Shown: positions 59,826-64,000 of the stretch, piece after piece
Numbering within the stretch: position 1 is the first letter of the stretch
Layout of the letters: every line of letters begins with the position of its first letter
Assembly: GCF_008365405.1 (NCBI RefSeq)
Contig: NZ_QOKV01000001.1
Location: forward strand, 310,001 to 374,000
Reading direction: 5' to 3'
Length of the DNA stretch: 64,000 nucleotides
From: Azospirillum brasilense
GTDB lineage: Bacteria; Pseudomonadota; Alphaproteobacteria; Azospirillales; Azospirillaceae
The notes under the pieces: generated by a model
Told to the model about the DNA's origin: nothing
The model's database searches: none
Seen by the model: the letters and a program-made list of their open reading frames with translations, nothing else
Translations under genes and position numbers: made by a program

Positions 59826-60542
59826 TCACACCGCCAGATAGGCCCGTCGCATCGTCTCATCCTCCAGCAGCGTCCGCATTGGTCCCTCGAAGCGGATCTG
59901 TCCTTTCTCGATGACGCTCGCCCGGTCGGCGACCGCGGCGGCGAAGGCGAGATTCTGTTCCGACACGAGGATCGACAGCCCCTCGGCCTTCAGGGCGCGC
60001 AGGGCGTCGGCCATCTGCTGCACGATGCGCGGGGCCAGCCCCTCCGACGGTTCGTCGAGCAGCAGGAGCGACGGGTTGCCCATCAGCGTGCGGGCGAGCG
60101 TCAGCATCTGCTGCTCGCCGCCGCTCATCCGCCCGCCGCGGCGGCCCCGCATCTCGGCGAGGTTGGGGAAGAGGGCGTAGAGCCGCTCCGGCGTCCAGTG
60201 GGGCGCGCCGTCGCGGGGCGGCTGGCGGCCGACCTCCAGGTTCTCCTCCACCGTCAGGTCGGTGAAGACGCGGCGGTCCTCCGGCACGTAGCCCAGGCCG
60301 CGCCGCGCGATGCGGTGCGGCGGCAGGGCGGAGACGTCGCGCCCGTCGAAGGCGACCGACCCGGCGCGCCGGTCGAGCAGCCCCATGATCGCCTTCATCG
60401 TCGTCGTCTTGCCGGCGCCGTTGCGGCCCATCAGGGCGACCACCTCGCCCCGGCCCACCGCGAGATCGACGCCGGTCAGGATGTGCGCCCGCCCGTACCA
60501 GGCCTGGAGCCCGCGGACGCTCAGGAGTGGCTGGCCGGTCAT
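59826..60542 (-). CDS. livF: Branched-chain amino-acid-type ABC transporter ATPase LivF
   Basis: A 238-residue ATPase. Walker A is GRNGAGKTTTM (about residue 38), then YVPEDRRVFTDLTVEENL (LivF hallmark), signature MSGGEQQMLTLARTL, Walker B LLLLDEPSEGLAP and the region ILVSEQNLAFAAAVAD. With LivG it powers uptake by the HAAT family. Its ATG overlaps the livG stop by 4 bases. Confidence 0.92.
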   Translation of the reverse strand: MTGQPLLSVRGLQAWYGRAHILTGVDLAVGRGEVVALMGRNGAGKTTTMKAIMGLLDRRAGSVAFDGRDVSALPPHRIARRGLGYVPEDRRVFTDLTVEENLEVGRQPPRDGAPHWTPERLYALFPNLAEMRGRRGGRMSGGEQQMLTLARTLMGNPSLLLLDEPSEGLAPRIVQQMADALRALKAEGLSILVSEQNLAFAAAVADRASVIEKGQIRFEGPMRTLLEDETMRRAYLAV

Positions 60543-61285
60543 GCCGCACCTCCCAGATAGACGGCCTGCACCCGCGGGTCGGCGCGCACGGCGTCGGGCG
60601 AGCCCTCGGCGATCAGCTGGCCGCGGTCGAGCACGATGATGCGGGTGGCGTGGCCGAACACGACGTCCATGTCATGCTCCGTGAACAGAACCGCGAGGCC
60701 GCGCTCGCGGACGAGGGAGGAGGTCAGGGCCATCAGATCCTGCCGCTCGCCGGGGGCCATGCCGGCGGTCGGCTCGTCCATCAGCAGGATCTTCGGATCG
60801 CCGGCCAGCGCCATGGCGAGTTCGACGCGCTTCAGGTCGCCATAGGCCAGCACGCCGCAGGGCCGCTCCGCCTGGGCGCCCATGCCGACGCGCTCCAGCA
60901 GGGCCATCGCCTCGTCGCGGAACCCGGCCGCCGCCGGGGTCCACAGCCCGAACAGGCGCTTGTGGACGGAGAGCAGGACCATCTGCACATTCTCGCGCAC
61001 CGTCATCGAGGCGAAGGTGGCGGTGATCTGGAAGGTGCGGCCGACGCCCATCCGCCAGATGCGGCGCGGCGGCAGACCGACGATGTCCACCCCGTCCAGC
61101 CGCACCGTGCCCGCGTCGGGCCGCAGCTGGCCGTTCAGCAGGTTGAAGCAGGTCGTCTTGCCGGCGCCGTTCGGCCCGATCAGCGCCAGCACCTCGCCGG
61201 CGTCGAGTGCGAAGGACACGCCGCGCACGGCCTGCACGCCGCCGAAGGCGCGCTGGAGATTCTCCACGGCGAGGCGGCGGCTCAT
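60539..61285 (-). CDS. livG: Branched-chain amino-acid-type ABC transporter ATPase LivG
   Basis: A 248-residue ATPase. Walker A is GPNGAGKTTCF, followed by GVGRTFQITATFASMTV. The signature is the variant LAYGDLKRVELAMAL, Walker B ILLMDEPTAGMAPGE and the switch His FTEHDMDVVF. Its ATG overlaps the stop of livHM in ATGA (61282-61285), showing translational coupling. Confidence 0.92.
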   Translation of the reverse strand: MSRRLAVENLQRAFGGVQAVRGVSFALDAGEVLALIGPNGAGKTTCFNLLNGQLRPDAGTVRLDGVDIVGLPPRRIWRMGVGRTFQITATFASMTVRENVQMVLLSVHKRLFGLWTPAAAGFRDEAMALLERVGMGAQAERPCGVLAYGDLKRVELAMALAGDPKILLMDEPTAGMAPGERQDLMALTSSLVRERGLAVLFTEHDMDVVFGHATRIIVLDRGQLIAEGSPDAVRADPRVQAVYLGGAA

Positions 61286-63123
61286 GAGTCCCTCCCGCGG
61301 GTCCACAGGTCGCGGACGAAGCCGGCGACGCCCTTGGGGAAGGCCAGAACCAGCACCAGGATGACGGCTCCCAGGACCAGCCGCCACCAGTCGGTCCGGC
61401 TCATCGCCTCGGTTTCCAGCAGGTGGAACAGCGCCGCGCCCACCACCGGGCCGCTCAGCGTCTGGATGCCGCCCATCAGCACCATGACCAGCGCGTCCAC
61501 CGACACCGGCACAGCCATCAGGGTGGGGAAGACGCTGCCCTTGGAAAAGGCGTAGAGTCCGCCGGCCAGCCCGGCGGCGGAGCCGGCCAGGGCGAAGCTC
61601 AGCCACTGGTGCCGCCGGACGTCGATGCCCACCGACTCGGCGCGCAGCGCGGAATCGCGCCCGGCGCGCAGCGTGTAGCCGAAGGGCGCGAAGGCGGCGC
61701 GGCGCAGCAGCAGCAGCGCGCCGCCGGCCAACGCCAGGGTCAGCCAGTAATAGGCCGCCTTGCTCGCCGCCCAGTCCGGCGGCCAGACGCCGAGGATGCC
61801 GTTGTCGCCGCCGGTGACGCCGTACCACTGGAAGGTCACCGACCAGACGATCTGCGCGAAGGCCAGCGTGAGCATGGCAAAGTAGAGCCCTGACCGCCGC
61901 ACGCAGAACCAGCCCGCGGCCAGCGCCCCCAGCCCGGCGACCAGCGGGGCGGCGGCCAGCGCCAGCGGCATCGGTGCAGCCAGATGCTTGACCAGCAGGG
62001 CCGCGCCGTAGGCACCGAGCCCGAAATAGGCGGCGTGCCCGAAGGAGACGAGGCCGCCCAGCCCGATCAGCAGATGCAGGCTGGCCGCCAGCAGCGCCAG
62101 GATGACCACCTCGGTCAGCACGATCAGCGCGTAGTCGCCGGCGACCAGCGGCACCGCGGCCAGCAGGGCGAGCAGCAGGGCGGGCGCCCAGCGCGCCACG
62201 CCGGACGCGGCGATCAGCGGCGGGCCGGGGCTGGCGGCGGTGGGCGGCGCGTCCTCGGCGCGGCCGAGCAGGCCGTAGGGGCGGAGGACCAGCACCACCG
62301 CCATGAACAGGAAGACCAGGACCAGCGTGATCTGCGGGAAGACCAGGATGCCGAAGGCCTGCAACTGCCCGATCAGCAGCGAGGCGACGAAGGCGCCGGT
62401 CAGGCTGCCCATGCCGCCGACCACGACGACGACGAAGGCCTCGACCACGATGGCCATGTCCATGTGCAGGTTCACCGCCTCGCGCGGGACCTGGAGCGCG
62501 CCGCCCAGCCCGGCCAGGGCCGATCCCAGGAACAGCACCCCGGTGAACAGCCGCGCCGGATCGACGCCGAGCGCCGAGGCCATGTCGCGGTCCTGGGTCG
62601 CCGCGCGGACCAGCGTGCCCCAGCGCGTACGGTTGAAGAGCAACCAGAGCAGCCCCAGCACCAACGGCCCCAGCCCGATCAGCACGAGGTCGTAGAGGGG
62701 GAAGGGCTGGTCGAGGATGTCCACGGAGCCGCGCAGCCCCGGCGCCCGCCGGCCGAGCAAATCCTCCGACCCCCAGATCCAAGAGGCGGCGTCCTGCACC
62801 ACCAGCACCACGCCGAAGGTGGCGAGCAGCTGGAACAGCTCCGGCGAACGGTAGAGGCGGCGCAGCAGCCCGATCTCCATCAGCGCGCCGAGCAGCCCGA
62901 CCGCCAGCGAGGCGGCGGCCACGGCACCCCAGAAGCCCAGCGGCGTGGTTCCCCAGCGCTCCACCAGAGTCCAGCCGAGATAGGCGCCCAGCATGTAGAA
63001 GGAGCCGTGCGCGAAATTCACGATCCGCGTCACGCCGAACACGATGGTCAGCCCGGACGATACCAGGAACAGCGTCGCCGCCGTGGCGAGGCCGCTGAGG
63101 AATTGCACGAGGTAAAAGGACAT
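61282..63123 (-). CDS. livHM: Fused LivH-LivM ABC transporter permease
   Basis: A 613-residue inner-membrane protein in which both permease subunits are joined. Residues about 1-300 are LivH-like (SSGLTIVFGVTRIVNFAHGS, MGSLTGAFVASLLIG). After a short Pro-rich linker (about 305-325) comes a LivM-like half (LIGLGGLVSFGHAAYFGLGA, RAGRDSALRAESVGIDVRRH). Separate livH and livM are usual, so the fusion fixes a 1:1 ratio. The ATG at 63123 is the first one consistent with a membrane start. The ligand, amino acid or amide, is not defined by the permease. Confidence 0.9.
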   Translation of the reverse strand: MSFYLVQFLSGLATAATLFLVSSGLTIVFGVTRIVNFAHGSFYMLGAYLGWTLVERWGTTPLGFWGAVAAASLAVGLLGALMEIGLLRRLYRSPELFQLLATFGVVLVVQDAASWIWGSEDLLGRRAPGLRGSVDILDQPFPLYDLVLIGLGPLVLGLLWLLFNRTRWGTLVRAATQDRDMASALGVDPARLFTGVLFLGSALAGLGGALQVPREAVNLHMDMAIVVEAFVVVVVGGMGSLTGAFVASLLIGQLQAFGILVFPQITLVLVFLFMAVVLVLRPYGLLGRAEDAPPTAASPGPPLIAASGVARWAPALLLALLAAVPLVAGDYALIVLTEVVILALLAASLHLLIGLGGLVSFGHAAYFGLGAYGAALLVKHLAAPMPLALAAAPLVAGLGALAAGWFCVRRSGLYFAMLTLAFAQIVWSVTFQWYGVTGGDNGILGVWPPDWAASKAAYYWLTLALAGGALLLLRRAAFAPFGYTLRAGRDSALRAESVGIDVRRHQWLSFALAGSAAGLAGGLYAFSKGSVFPTLMAVPVSVDALVMVLMGGIQTLSGPVVGAALFHLLETEAMSRTDWWRLVLGAVILVLVLAFPKGVAGFVRDLWTRGRDS

Positions 63124-63163
63124 CGGCTCTTTTCGGCAGGGTCGGCGGGGGAGTGGCCTTTTT

Positions 63164-63273
63164 GCCCCCTCCCTAACCCTCCCCCGCTGCGCGGTGGAGG
63201 GGATCAATCTCCCTCTCCTGCGGAGCGGGGGAGGGAAGGGGCCCGCGGCGCAGCCGTGGGAAGGGTGGGGGCA
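63164..63273. repeat. Palindromic repeat R8 between livK and livHM
   Basis: A 110-base copy that starts GCCCCCTCCCTAACCCTCC and ends AGGGTGGGGGCA, closely like R4 and R6. On the minus strand it directly follows the binding-protein gene, the same position as R6 after urtA. Confidence 0.9.
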
Positions 63274-63292
63274 AGCGCGGCCCCTCCGTCCC

Positions 63293-64000
63293 TTACTCCG
63301 GGCGCATCTTGCGGACGGCCTCGTCGGACGGCAGATAGTCCGCGCCGTCGGCGTAGCGCCAGCCGGTCATCACGCCCTGGCCGCCCTTCACCGTGGTCTT
63401 GCCGACATAGGCGCCCATCGTCGCCTGATGGTCGAGGGCGCGGAAGGTGATCGGGCCGAAGGGGCTGGACAGCCCCAGGCCGGACAGGGCGTCCACGACC
63501 TTCTCGGCGTCGGTGGAGCCGGCCTTTTCCACGGCGGCGGCGATGGCCTTGAAGGTGGCGTAGCCGACGACCGAGCCCTGGCGCGGCGGCTCGTTGAAGC
63601 GCTTCACGTAAGCCTCGCGGAAGGCCTTGTGCTCCGGCGTGTCGATCTGCTCCTGCGGGTAGCCGGTGACGATCCAGCCCTCCGGCGCCTCGTCCTTCAT
63701 GGGGTCGAGATATTCAGGCTCGCCGGTCAGCAGGCTGACGACGGTGCGGTTGCGGAACAGGCCGCGGCCCTCGCCCTCGCGCACGAACTTGGCGAGATCG
63801 GCGCCGAAGGTGACGTTGAAGATGGCGTCCGGCTTCGCCGCGGCCAGCGCCTGCACGGTCGGCCCGGCCTCCAGCTTGCCCTGGGCCGGCCATTGCTCGG
63901 CCACGAACTCGACGTCCGGACGCTTCTCCGACAGAAGCTGGCGGAACCACTGCACCGCCGATTGGCCGTACTCGTAGTTGGGGGCGACGGTGGCCCAGCG
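63293..64000 (-). CDS. ABC transporter substrate-binding protein, LivK-like (partial, N-terminus beyond window)
   Basis: The visible 235 residues are the C-terminal two thirds of a periplasmic type I binding protein. They include WATVAPNYEYGQSAVQWFRQ, KPDAIFNVTFGADLAKFV, IVTGYPQEQIDTPEHKAF and SVVGYATFKAIAAAVEKAGS. The last part, ITFRALDHQATMGAYVGKT, is typical of LivK relatives for amino acids or amides. Its start lies beyond 64000. It is the first visible gene of the liv-type operon on this strand. Confidence 0.9.
   Translation of the reverse strand, partial: RWATVAPNYEYGQSAVQWFRQLLSEKRPDVEFVAEQWPAQGKLEAGPTVQALAAAKPDAIFNVTFGADLAKFVREGEGRGLFRNRTVVSLLTGEPEYLDPMKDEAPEGWIVTGYPQEQIDTPEHKAFREAYVKRFNEPPRQGSVVGYATFKAIAAAVEKAGSTDAEKVVDALSGLGLSSPFGPITFRALDHQATMGAYVGKTTVKGGQGVMTGWRYADGADYLPSDEAVRKMRPE

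Overview
The window reads as chromosomal DNA of a free-living, metabolically versatile alphaproteobacterium. High GC, third-position G/C bias, a DUF3126 protein, a class II GshA, a fused LivHM permease, an NtrC/sigma-54-type urea transport operon and a family of GC-rich palindromic repeats all point to Rhodospirillales, most likely an Azospirillum-like organism (inference; no 16S or database search was possible). I see no phage, transposase, CRISPR array, tRNA or rRNA. Genes are intact apart from the partial livK at the right edge.

Layout. 1-8.6 kb: housekeeping and envelope genes (rsmE, gshA, an aminotransferase, a GGT-like lipoprotein that appears to lack its catalytic Thr, an M48 protease, a DsbA-like protein, a HAD hydrolase, greB). 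8.6-20.9 kb: RNase E with a long leader, AmiC, PBP1A, an SGNH/MBOAT acyltransferase pair, prfB with its +1 frameshift signal, and a small peptidoglycan-binding protein. 20.9-29.5 kb: a four-gene operon in which a trifunctional propionyl-CoA synthase (about 1800 aa) is translationally coupled to an NMT1/TauA-type ABC transporter, with a cupin gene transcribed divergently. 29.8-36.4 kb: a small membrane protein, a DUF3126 protein, then a caspase-like/SUMF1-like fusion protein next to a pseudocaspase carrying SH3 and MORN repeats.

36.5-45 kb: a TetR-controlled catabolic cluster (second NMT1-type transporter, enolase-superfamily enzyme, Gfo/Idh/MocA dehydrogenase, DUF993 protein, sugar isomerase-like protein) with a perfect operator-like palindrome ahead of the transporter. 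45-51 kb: urtABCDE behind a good sigma-54 promoter. 51-59.8 kb: M20 dipeptidase, a degenerate-ATPase/TPR/ankyrin membrane protein, ROK kinase, NagA, a 20-residue membrane peptide gene, a candidate small RNA, trehalose-6-phosphate phosphatase and a small unknown. 59.8-64 kb: a branched-chain amino-acid-type ABC transporter (livF, livG, fused livHM, partial livK).

Eight copies of a 90-140 bp palindromic repeat family punctuate the window. Most lie between genes, often just after a transporter's binding-protein gene. Two are translated in frame: one interrupts the propionyl-CoA synthase and one follows the start codon of the enolase-superfamily gene. The in-frame repeats, the propionyl-CoA synthase/transporter operon, the active/inactive caspase pair and the candidate sRNA are the observations I would follow first.
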